DNA of 64,000 bases, taken from the NCBI GenBank assembly GCA_902586125.1, contig CACIGI010000005.1:1-64000 (forward strand). The letters are read 5' to 3'. Positions within the stretch are counted from its first letter, which is position 1. Every line of letters begins with the position of its first letter. This stretch comes from an uncultured Pelagibacteraceae bacterium. GTDB taxonomy: Bacteria; Pseudomonadota; Alphaproteobacteria; Pelagibacterales; Pelagibacteraceae. A program made the translations under genes and the position numbers. A model generated the notes under the pieces. It did not search any database. It was not told the DNA's origin and saw only the letters and a list, made by a program, of their open reading frames with translations. This document shows, piece by piece, positions 46,115-53,749 of this stretch.

Positions 46115-46850
46115 AGACTTAAAACAGATAGAATTCCAAGATCTTTGGGGGGATCATGGAATTTTTACAACGATGTGGATTTTTGGCAAACCTGCAAAAA
46201 TTTTATTTTTTGATAATCATTTAAAAAATTTAATTTTATCATTAAAAAAATATCAAATTAAAAAGAAATCATTAAAGTCGGATATTTTAGAAATAATAAA
46301 TAAAAATTTATCCAAAAAGAGGAAATATAATCACTTATTGAGAATTGCTATAAATAAAAAAGTTATTTCAATATCTTTAAGGAAAAGAGTTAAACCAAAA
46401 TTAAATTTTAATTTGAAGTTAGTAAAATTAAAAAGAGAAAAACCAGAGTTTAAAAATCTTAAATACAAAAAGATCTTATCTTATTTATCTAAAATGGATA
46501 ACTCCGAGTCAGATATTGCATTGGTATCTAATAAGAAATTATTAGAAACTGGAACCTCAAATTTATTATTTGTTAAAGATCAAAAATTTTTTACTCCCAA
46601 AAAGGATTATTATGAGGGAAATACTTATAAATTTTTCAAAACAAAGATAACAAAGATTTTTAAGAAAGATATTTTGCTTAAAGAGATAAAAAATTATGAT
46701 GAAATTTTATTGATAGGATCTGGGAAAGGGGTTGCCTCAGTTAGAACTATAAATGAGCTTAAATGGAAAAGAAAAAACCTAAAAAAATTTAAGTTTTTAT
46801 CAAAACAATATGATGCAGTCATAAATAAATGCAATTCTTATAGATTTTAA
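46077..46850 (+). CDS. pabC: Aminodeoxychorismate lyase-like class IV aminotransferase (PabC)
   Basis: A 257-aa PLP fold-type IV protein. The likely PLP lysine is in LKYKKILSYLSKM, and ETGTSNLLFVKDQKFF and GSGKGVASVRTIN match the family. PabC turns ADC into 4-aminobenzoate and pyruvate. The ATG at 46077 overlaps pabA by 38 bases; the next in-frame ATG would cut conserved residues, so the start is not sure. Substrate given from its operon. Confidence 0.8.
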   Translation: MVTYLLKKSYQLKDLKQIEFQDLWGDHGIFTTMWIFGKPAKILFFDNHLKNLILSLKKYQIKKKSLKSDILEIINKNLSKKRKYNHLLRIAINKKVISISLRKRVKPKLNFNLKLVKLKREKPEFKNLKYKKILSYLSKMDNSESDIALVSNKKLLETGTSNLLFVKDQKFFTPKKDYYEGNTYKFFKTKITKIFKKDILLKEIKNYDEILLIGSGKGVASVRTINELKWKRKNLKKFKFLSKQYDAVINKCNSYRF

Positions 46851-46853
46851 TAG

Positions 46854-47252
46854 ATGAAAGATCCAAACAATCCTTGTTTATTTTGTGACGTTAAAAAAAG
46901 TGGATATGCTCATGAAAATGATTTGGCATATGCAAGTTATGACTCTTATCCAGTTTCAGAACATCATTGTTTGATTATACCCAAAAGACACATAAAGGAT
47001 TATTTTGACCTATCTAATGATGAATTGGTTGCATGTAATGATCTTATAAAAATTGTTAAAAAAGAAATAACTAATAAAGATCCTTTAGTTAAAGGATTTA
47101 ATCTAGGCACCAATATAGGAATTGTATCTGGTCAATCTATTTTACATTGTCATTTTCATCTGATTCCCCGAAGAGAAGGAGATGTTGACAATCCCCAGGG
47201 TGGAGTACGATCAGTCATTCCAAACAAACAACATTATAAAAGAAATAATTAG
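46854..47252 (+). CDS. HIT-family nucleotide hydrolase
   Basis: A 132-aa HIT protein. The histidine triad is in SILHCHFHLIPRR, and the N-terminal NPCLFCDVKKSGYAHENDLAY includes two cysteines that may bind zinc. The nucleotide-binding PVSEHHCLIIPKRH strand is also present. It hydrolyses AMP conjugates or dinucleotide polyphosphates. It follows pabC after three bases and is the end of this operon. Confidence 0.9.
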   Translation: MKDPNNPCLFCDVKKSGYAHENDLAYASYDSYPVSEHHCLIIPKRHIKDYFDLSNDELVACNDLIKIVKKEITNKDPLVKGFNLGTNIGIVSGQSILHCHFHLIPRREGDVDNPQGGVRSVIPNKQHYKRNN

Positions 47253-47270
47253 CCTGTTATAAAAGACAAA

Positions 47271-47299
47271 TTGACCCCAGTTTGAGGTTGAACTATAAA
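47271..47299 (+). promoter_or_regulatory. Sigma70-type promoter of the aprMBA operon
   Basis: TTGACC (47271-47276), a 17-base spacer and TATAAA (47294-47299) make a near-consensus promoter 54 bases before the aprM start. It also marks the end of the pab operon. Confidence 0.75.
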
Positions 47300-47352
47300 T
47301 TCAACTAGATATAAAACTTTAAAATTAATTCAAAATTTAACAAAAGGCGGAA

Positions 47353-48147
47353 ATGTTAAGTAACAATCCATTTTCAATTTTATCAGAAACCATTTCACCC
47401 TTTGCAATGCAATCTTTTATCATTGCAATGGTTTTGTTAATTGCAATTGGAACTATTATTCAAATGATACATCACAAAAATTTGACTTATTTTTTTAACA
47501 ACGCAAAAAAAGCAAAGCTGTCAGCAACAAAAAAATTAGGGGTTGGAGAAAAAGTTTCTGTCATTGCTAAAACAACAGTGGTTGATATTGGCACAACTTC
47601 TGAATTAGGTTTTGGAAAAAGAAGACTGGCCCATGTTCTAGGAATGTATGGCACGATTTTATTTTGGGTGTCTTCAGCTATTTTAGTTTTTTGTTACACA
47701 GGTGCTGATAAACCAAGTTCTCAAACTTGGTCAATGATTTGGCATGCAGGAGCAATTTTAACATGTTTAGGAGGATATTGGTTTTGGTTTTTTTTAAGAG
47801 TTGATGTTTCAGCAGAAGCCCATCCTTGGTATAGAATTATAAAAGCTGATTTATTTGTTTTAGCATTACTTGCATGTTCAACTTTTGGGTTAGCTTGGTC
47901 ATTCACACAATTTAATGGGCAAATAGGTTTGTCTTATCTATTTTTAATTTTATTTGTTGCATCTAACTTAATTTTATTCGGTGGTGTTTATTGGTCGAAA
48001 TTCGCTCACATGTTTTATAAACCTGGAGCAGCTATTCAAAAAAATTTAGCAGAGGCAGATGGATCTAGGGATAATTTACCTCCCCCAGCTGATGCCCCAG
48101 AACAATTTGGCCTGGGTATAAAAAGAGAAGAGCCAAAACATTATTAA
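47353..48147 (+). CDS. aprM: Membrane anchor of adenylylsulfate reductase (AprM)
   Basis: A 264-aa protein with about six hydrophobic segments and scattered membrane histidines (AHVLGMYG, MIWHAGAILT). Directly upstream of aprB and aprA it fits the AprM subunit that links AprBA to the electron chain in sulfite-oxidising bacteria, as described for SAR11 and other aerobes. The assignment rests on position and membrane topology. The first part (ISPFAMQSFIIAM) forms the first segment. Confidence 0.88.
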   Translation: MLSNNPFSILSETISPFAMQSFIIAMVLLIAIGTIIQMIHHKNLTYFFNNAKKAKLSATKKLGVGEKVSVIAKTTVVDIGTTSELGFGKRRLAHVLGMYGTILFWVSSAILVFCYTGADKPSSQTWSMIWHAGAILTCLGGYWFWFFLRVDVSAEAHPWYRIIKADLFVLALLACSTFGLAWSFTQFNGQIGLSYLFLILFVASNLILFGGVYWSKFAHMFYKPGAAIQKNLAEADGSRDNLPPPADAPEQFGLGIKREEPKHY

Positions 48148-48180
48148 TATGTTAATAGAAAAGGGAGAAAAATAAAAATT

Positions 48181-48651
48181 ATGTCAACTTTTGTATATAT
48201 GACAAGATGCGATGGCTGTGGTCATTGCGTGGACATATGTCCTTCAGATATCATGCACATTGACGAAAATATAAGAAGAGCAAAAAATATTGAACCAAAC
48301 TTTTGTTGGGAGTGTTATTCGTGTGTTAAAGCATGTCCTAATCATGCAATTGATGTGAGAGGGTATGCTGATTTTGCTCCAATGGGTCACAGCGTCAGAG
48401 TTAGAAGAGAAGAAGAAAAAGGGACTATATCTTGGAAAATTAAATTTAGAAACGGAACCGAGAAAAACTTCGTTTCACCTATAACAACAAAACCTTGGGG
48501 AAAATTTATTCCAAAACTTGCTGAAGGTGATACTCCTAACCAAGGAGAAATTAATTCACAAAGATTATATAGTGAGCCAGAAGGATTAAATACCAATAAA
48601 GAATTACCATCGGTTCCAAAAGAGTCTTTTAAAAAAGGTGTTTATTATTAA
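48181..48651 (+). CDS. aprB: Adenylylsulfate reductase subunit beta
   Basis: A 156-aa iron-sulfur protein. Two [4Fe-4S] motifs are intact: RCDGCGHCVDICPSDIMHI near residue 10 and NFCWECYSCVKACPNHAI near residue 42. The C-terminal tail (FKKGVYY) wraps AprA in known structures. It passes electrons between AprA and AprM. It shares one base with aprA (TAATG). Confidence 0.96.
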   Translation: MSTFVYMTRCDGCGHCVDICPSDIMHIDENIRRAKNIEPNFCWECYSCVKACPNHAIDVRGYADFAPMGHSVRVRREEEKGTISWKIKFRNGTEKNFVSPITTKPWGKFIPKLAEGDTPNQGEINSQRLYSEPEGLNTNKELPSVPKESFKKGVYY

Positions 48652-50510
48652 TGGCTAAGCACAAAACACATTATGAGGAGTGTGATGTATTAGTTGTTGG
48701 TGGTGGAATGGCCGGCACAGGAGCAACATTTGAGGCCAGACATTGGGGAAGAGATTTAAAGATTGTTTGTGTTGAAAAAGCAAACATTGATCGAAGTGGT
48801 GCAGTCGCACAAGGTTTATATGCAATCAATTGTTATATGGGTATGCAATGGGATGAAAATCAACCTGAAGACCATGTAAGGTATGCCAGAAATGATTTAA
48901 TGGGAATGGTTAGAGAAGATTTAGGTTATGATATGGCTCGTCATGTAGACTCAACCGTTCATATGTTTGATGAGTGGGGTCTTCCAATGATGAAAAATGA
49001 AAAAACTGGAAGATATTTAAGAGAAGGTAAATGGCAAATAATGATTCATGGCGAAAGTTATAAGCCAATTGTTGCTGAGGCAGCAAAAAAATCTGCAGAT
49101 AAAATCTACAACAGAATAATGATTACTCATTTGTTAATGGATGAGTCTCAAGAAAATAGAATTGGTGGTGCAGTTGGTTTTAATATGAGAACAGGTGATT
49201 TTCATGTGTTCAGAGCAAAAGCAGTTATAGTTTCAGCTGGTGGAGCATCACATATTTTTAAACCAAGAGCGGTTGGAGAAGGCATGGGAAGAACTTGGTA
49301 TGCACCATGGAGTAATGGATCTGCTTATGCTTTACCTATTGCAGCAGGTGCAAAGATGACCCAAATGGAAAATAGAATTGTATTGTGCAGGTTTAAAGAT
49401 GGTTATGGACCGGTTGGAGCATACTTTTTACATTTAAAAACATATACACAAAATGCTAATGGCGAAAATTATGAGAAAAAATGGTACGAGCAAACTAAAG
49501 AATTAGTTGGAGAATATATTGATCATCATCCAACTCCTACTTGTTTGAGAAACCACGCATTTATTCAAGAAGTTGCTGCAGGTGGTGGACCGATACATAT
49601 GGTTACCAAAGAAGCTTTCCAAGATCCTCATTTAGAAACAGTAGGTTGGGAAAACTTTTTAGGAATGACAGTTGGGCAAGCAGTAGTTTGGGCATCACAA
49701 AATATTGACCCCAAATATACAAATCCTGAATTAACAACTTCTGAGCCTTACGTTATGGGATCACACGCAACTTGCTCTGGAGCTTGGGTAAGTGGACCAG
49801 AGGACCTATCTCCACCAGAATATTTCTGGGGTTATAACAGAATGCTCACAATCGATGGACTTTTTGGTGCTGGAGATACCGTTGGTGGTAGTGCTCATAA
49901 ATTTTCATCAGGTTCTTTTACAGAGGGAAGATTAGCTGCAAAAGCAGCAGTTAAATATATAGAGGATAAAAAAGCAGAAGGAATTAATGTTACGGATAAA
50001 CAATGTGAGGATTTTAAAAAAGCAGTTTACAAACCCTTAGAGACCTACACTGTAGCTCAAAACGAGATCACTGGTGGAACTGTTTCACCAAGTTATATTT
50101 CCCCAATACAAGGATTACAAAGACTTCAAAAAATTATGGATGAGTATGTCGGGGGAATTACTTCAAATTACATGACGAATGGCAATATGCTTAAGAGAGC
50201 TCTCGAACTTCTAGAATGGTTACAGGAAGATTTGGAAAATGTAGGAGCTGAGGATTATCATCAATTAATGAGAGCCTGGGAGCTTAAACATAGAGCTCTA
50301 ACCTCACAATGTGTAACAGAGCACACATTATTTAGAGAAGAAACTCGTTGGCCAGGTTATTATTACAGAGGCGATCATATGAAACTTGATGATGAAAATT
50401 GGCATTGTTTAACAGTTTCTAGAAGAGACCCTAAAACAGGAAAATTTACTCTAGAGAAAGTACCAGTTTATCATATCGTTGACGAAAAAGAGAAGAAGAA
50501 GGCTTCGTAA
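48651..50510 (+). CDS. aprA: Adenylylsulfate reductase subunit alpha
   Basis: The FAD-containing catalytic subunit of APS reductase, 619 aa. The FAD motif is VVGGGMAGTGATFEA at residues 14-29. It also has DRSGAVAQGLYAINCYMG, GAKMTQMENRIVLCRFKDGYGPVGAYFL and SSGSFTEGRLAAKAA. In aerobic oceanic bacteria the enzyme runs toward APS formation from sulfite and AMP, to detoxify or use sulfite from organosulfur compounds. No Sat or dsr gene is in the window. Confidence 0.97.
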   Translation: MAKHKTHYEECDVLVVGGGMAGTGATFEARHWGRDLKIVCVEKANIDRSGAVAQGLYAINCYMGMQWDENQPEDHVRYARNDLMGMVREDLGYDMARHVDSTVHMFDEWGLPMMKNEKTGRYLREGKWQIMIHGESYKPIVAEAAKKSADKIYNRIMITHLLMDESQENRIGGAVGFNMRTGDFHVFRAKAVIVSAGGASHIFKPRAVGEGMGRTWYAPWSNGSAYALPIAAGAKMTQMENRIVLCRFKDGYGPVGAYFLHLKTYTQNANGENYEKKWYEQTKELVGEYIDHHPTPTCLRNHAFIQEVAAGGGPIHMVTKEAFQDPHLETVGWENFLGMTVGQAVVWASQNIDPKYTNPELTTSEPYVMGSHATCSGAWVSGPEDLSPPEYFWGYNRMLTIDGLFGAGDTVGGSAHKFSSGSFTEGRLAAKAAVKYIEDKKAEGINVTDKQCEDFKKAVYKPLETYTVAQNEITGGTVSPSYISPIQGLQRLQKIMDEYVGGITSNYMTNGNMLKRALELLEWLQEDLENVGAEDYHQLMRAWELKHRALTSQCVTEHTLFREETRWPGYYYRGDHMKLDDENWHCLTVSRRDPKTGKFTLEKVPVYHIVDEKEKKKAS

Positions 50511-50531
50511 CACCATATTTCAAACTTCTAT

Positions 50532-50882
50532 ATGGACCTTTTGGAAAAATCTGACGAGGAGATATTCGCGATAGCCAAGCCTTTTTGGGAAAATCTAGTA
50601 AGAGCGTCAAATATGAAAGATTATGGGGGCTTTACCAGAGATTTCTCTACCCAAATGCTGTTTGGGGCTAACGAAGTAGAGCTTGGAAAGCAATGGGCTA
50701 ACAACAAGATTATTACCAATTTAAATGAGACCTACGAACCATTTGGAACATTAAGAAGAGGCGATCATATTACTGTATTAATTAAGCAGACTAACAAGGA
50801 GGTGCCTGGAGAATTTTTAGGAAGGCTAGTTCTTGGAGTTGAGGACGGCGAAGTAAAAATTTTTGGAGCCACAATTTATTAA
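50532..50882 (+). CDS. Hypothetical protein in the apr operon
   Basis: A 116-aa soluble protein starting with ATG 22 bases after aprA. It has an acidic N-terminal helix (SDEEIFAIAKPFWENL) and a beta-rich part with GDHITVLIKQTNKEVPGEFLGRL. It is like a small alpha+beta barrel of the SnoaL/DUF4440 kind, but I do not recognise the family. The position suggests a role in sulfite or APS handling; no residue shows one. The codon use is slightly less AT-rich than its neighbours. Confidence 0.7.
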   Translation: MDLLEKSDEEIFAIAKPFWENLVRASNMKDYGGFTRDFSTQMLFGANEVELGKQWANNKIITNLNETYEPFGTLRRGDHITVLIKQTNKEVPGEFLGRLVLGVEDGEVKIFGATIY

Positions 50883-50889
50883 TTAAAGT

Positions 50890-50917
50890 TTGACAATTTT
50901 CCTGCTGGTGCTATTGA
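50890..50917 (+). promoter_or_regulatory. Possible promoter ahead of the 44-aa and TauE genes
   Basis: TTGACA (50890-50895) is a perfect -35 box. TATTGA (50912-50917) lies 16 bases downstream as a weak -10. A GAGG ribosome site overlaps its end, so a transcript from here would have a very short leader. Confidence 0.3.
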
Positions 50918-50925
50918 GGATATAG

Positions 50926-51060
50926 ATGCACCTTTCAAATATAAAAATTTTACAAAAAATCTTAAATTATAAAACAGCATTAATTAAAACAGGAATTTTT
51001 TCAGCAATACTAGCTTGCTGGGGTGTAATATTATTTGGAACTTTTTTAACTTTTAAATAA
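50926..51060 (+). CDS. 44-aa single-TM mini-protein
   Basis: ATG at 50926 to TAA at 51060, after a GAGG ribosome site. The basic N-terminus (MHLSNIKILQKILNYK) is followed by one hydrophobic segment (GIFSAILACWGVILFGTFL). No family known. It lies between the apr operon and tauE and may be a partner of either. Confidence 0.5.
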   Translation: MHLSNIKILQKILNYKTALIKTGIFSAILACWGVILFGTFLTFK

Positions 51061-51087
51061 ATCTTTTAAAAAAGTTAATTATTTTAA

Positions 51088-52173
51088 ATGGAAGTATTTT
51101 TACCAATAGCACAAGTACATGTTACTGCTATTGAAATCATTTTATTGAGTGCTTTAGTTGGAATTTTATCAGGACTATTTGGAGTAGGAGGTGGTTTTTT
51201 AATGACACCTTTTCTAATTTTTTTAGGTGTTCCACCAGCTTATGCAGTTGCCAATGAAGCAAATAATATTTTAGCTACCTCTGTCTCTGGATCTACTACT
51301 CATTATCTTAAAAATACGTTGGACTATAAAATAGGCTTTATGATTGTCATTGGTGGCGCAATAGGAACCATTATTGGAATTTATACATTCACTTACTTTA
51401 AAGATATAGGCAAAATAGATACTGTTATCTCTCTTGCTTACATGTATATCTTGGCAATTATTGGAACTTTAATGCTTGTTGAAAGTCTTGGTGAGATCGA
51501 TAAAGCTAGAAAAAATACAATTGTAAAACGAAAATTACACGTTCATTATTGGATACATGGTCTTCCGTTTAGGATGAGATTTCCTAAATCCAAATTATAC
51601 GAGAGTGCATTCACACCAGTTATCATTGGTTTATTTGTAGGTTTTATAGCAGCAATTATGGGTATTGGAGGAGCTTTTATATTAGTTCCTGCAATGATTT
51701 ATATAATAGGGATGCCTACAAAATTAGTTCCAGGAACTTCTTTGTTTGTAACTATTTTTGTAAGTGTCATCGTAACTTTTTTACATGCATTCAATTATGG
51801 ATCTATAGATTTAATTTTAGTTTTAATGTTGGTTATCGGTTCGATAATTGGAGTACAAACAGGTCAAAAAATTGGTCAGTCAATTGAAAGTTCTGGACTA
51901 AAAGCGTTATTAGCAGTTTTGTTACTAATTGTTGGTATAGCAATTGCGTATGATACTTTTTTTGTTGATCATACTATGAACGGCATTAATAAAGTTGCAG
52001 AAAAAGACTTAACACCATTATCAGTTTTAGTTCAAAAATTTTCAAAAGATATGCCAATTGTTTATAGTTTGTTTTCAATATTTTTTGCTATAGCGTTAGG
52101 TGTTGCTGCAGCATTTATTCGAAGATTTTTATCTGATTTAAAAAAAAAGCACTTTAGCAAACCAGCTAAATAA
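51088..52173 (+). CDS. Sulfite exporter TauE/SafE family (TSUP) permease
   Basis: A 361-aa permease with about nine hydrophobic segments. The duplicated TauE motif is seen in LVGILSGLFGVGGGFLMTPF and FVGFIAAIMGIGGAFILVPAM. Such TSUP proteins export sulfite, sulfoacetate or related anions. Beside apr, suyAB and xsc, a sulfite exit role is likely. It is convergent with suyB over a five-base gap. Confidence 0.92.
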   Translation: MEVFLPIAQVHVTAIEIILLSALVGILSGLFGVGGGFLMTPFLIFLGVPPAYAVANEANNILATSVSGSTTHYLKNTLDYKIGFMIVIGGAIGTIIGIYTFTYFKDIGKIDTVISLAYMYILAIIGTLMLVESLGEIDKARKNTIVKRKLHVHYWIHGLPFRMRFPKSKLYESAFTPVIIGLFVGFIAAIMGIGGAFILVPAMIYIIGMPTKLVPGTSLFVTIFVSVIVTFLHAFNYGSIDLILVLMLVIGSIIGVQTGQKIGQSIESSGLKALLAVLLLIVGIAIAYDTFFVDHTMNGINKVAEKDLTPLSVLVQKFSKDMPIVYSLFSIFFAIALGVAAAFIRRFLSDLKKKHFSKPAK

Positions 52174-52178
52174 AAATT

Positions 52179-53345
52179 TTAAGCGCTTCGGTATAATTTG
52201 GTCATTACAAATTCTCTATGTCCTAAAGCTTCAGCACAAGTAAGTCTACCGTTTGCGACTTTTAAAGTTGTTTTAATCAGTTCATCTCCAGCCTCAGACA
52301 AATTCATTTCTCTTGAGAGAATTTTTGAAACATCACAATCAATATGTTCTCCCATAGATTTAACTGTTAATGGATTTGCAGTTAATTTTATTACTGGTTC
52401 AATTGGGTTACCAACAATATTACCCTGACCTGTAGGGAATAAATGAATATTAAATCCTGCAGCTGCTTGTAGTGTTACACACTCCGCTGCAGCAGATGAC
52501 GTATCCATAAAATATAAACCCTTTCCCTTTTTTGGCTCTTCAGCCGGTTCTAAAACATCAACAAATTTACAATTTCCTATTTTTTGAAAATTTCCAAAAG
52601 CTTTTTCCTCAATAGTTGTTAAACCACCCGCTATATTACCAGCAGTTGGCTGACTTTCAGAAAGGTCATCAGTTGCTTCTTTTAAAATAAAATCGTTATA
52701 GGCACTCCAAGTCTTCATAAACTTATCTGAAGCTTCTTTTGTGGCACCTCTTGTAGCACAAACCTTTTCTGCTCCTGTAAGCTCTGATGTTTCTCCAAAA
52801 CATAAATGAACTCCAAGTGGTTCAAGTTTATCCATTAAATTTCCAACAGTTGGATTGGAAGCTAAACCAGAAGTGGTATCAGACTCGCCACATTTTACTG
52901 AAATCCATAAATCACTTATCGGGCATTCCTCTCTTTGTTTTTCAGAAGCCCACATAACAAATTCTTGAGCTTTCTTTGAAGCTTTCATTACAGTTCCAAT
53001 ATCGCCGGTACGTTCAATATGGAAACCCTCAACTGGTTTTCTAGTTTTTGCAATTCCATCGACAATTCTCTTAGTCCATTTAGGCTCAATACCAATCACA
53101 ATTACCGCTGCAACATTTGGGTTGCTACCAGTTCCAATCATTGTTCTAAAATGTAATTCTAAATCTGCCCCGAATTGTAATCTTCCATAAGAATGGGGAA
53201 GAGCTATTGTTCCTTTAATATTATTTGCAACTGCTTCAGCACATGCGTTTGAAATATCATCAACAGGTAAAATGATTACATGATTTCTTGTTCCTGCTCT
53301 GCCATTTTCTCTTTTATAACCTAAAAAACTTTTTGGAATATCCAT
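52179..53345 (-). CDS. suyB: UxaA-family lyase, probable (2R)-sulfolactate sulfo-lyase beta subunit
   Basis: A 388-aa protein of the altronate/galactarate dehydratase superfamily. Conserved parts are [40 protein letters not shown] and FFPTGQ-type [13 protein letters not shown]. The length and the split from the small subunit upstream match SuyB. SuyAB turns sulfolactate into pyruvate and sulfite. Sugar-acid dehydratases are the alternative, but the sulfite-oxidising neighbours favour SuyB. Confidence 0.82.
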   Translation of the reverse strand: MDIPKSFLGYKRENGRAGTRNHVIILPVDDISNACAEAVANNIKGTIALPHSYGRLQFGADLELHFRTMIGTGSNPNVAAVIVIGIEPKWTKRIVDGIAKTRKPVEGFHIERTGDIGTVMKASKKAQEFVMWASEKQREECPISDLWISVKCGESDTTSGLASNPTVGNLMDKLEPLGVHLCFGETSELTGAEKVCATRGATKEASDKFMKTWSAYNDFILKEATDDLSESQPTAGNIAGGLTTIEEKAFGNFQKIGNCKFVDVLEPAEEPKKGKGLYFMDTSSAAAECVTLQAAAGFNIHLFPTGQGNIVGNPIEPVIKLTANPLTVKSMGEHIDCDVSKILSREMNLSEAGDELIKTTLKVANGRLTCAEALGHREFVMTKLYRSA

Positions 53346-53349
53346 CTAA

Positions 53350-53634
53350 TTACCACTTTTTAGTTTTGACGTTATGAACGTGCACGTGTTGACCTTTTTT
53401 AATTGCTTTGACCACTTTACCTATATCGTGACCATATTTTAAAATTGTGTCTCCCTCTTTTAAATCAATCATTGCAATTTTATGGCCTAGAGGGATTTCA
53501 TCTGCTGATTGAATATTAACTGAGCTGTCGTTCTCCATTATCCAGCATTTACAATCTTGTTTTGGAGTTATTTTTTCTATTACAACCACACCAACATTGT
53601 CTTTTTTTTCATGAATTATAATATCTGTTGACAT
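53350..53634 (-). CDS. suyA: UxaA N-terminal (SAF) domain, probable sulfolactate sulfo-lyase alpha subunit
   Basis: A 94-aa SAF-domain protein. IPLGHKIAMIDLKEGDTILKYG and the terminal GQHVHVHNVKTKKW are typical of the small UxaA/SuyA subunit. It forms the active site with SuyB, whose gene starts four bases later. In sugar-acid lyases the two parts are often fused; the split form is the one known from SuyAB. Divergent from xsc over 115 bases. Confidence 0.82.
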   Translation of the reverse strand: MSTDIIIHEKKDNVGVVVIEKITPKQDCKCWIMENDSSVNIQSADEIPLGHKIAMIDLKEGDTILKYGHDIGKVVKAIKKGQHVHVHNVKTKKW

Positions 53635-53653
53635 TTATATAGTGTCGATTTGT

Positions 53654-53681
53654 TTGTTTGAATTTTCTAAAATCTTATATA
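53654..53681 (+). promoter_or_regulatory. Possible xsc promoter
   Basis: TTGTTT (53654-53659), 16 bases, TATATA (53676-53681), in the spacer between suyA and xsc. The -35 is poor. A ribosome site (AAAGG) lies before the xsc ATG. Confidence 0.35.
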
Positions 53682-53749
53682 TTAATCGCAAAAATTAACA
53701 ATTAATTTTTAAAAAAATTGTTCTAATGTAATTTAGAAAGGTTCTACAA

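Noticed and set aside
52179-53345. Altronate or galactarate dehydratase instead of SuyB
   Set aside because: Possible by fold, but the split subunits and sulfite genes on both sides favour SuyB; kept as the alternative.
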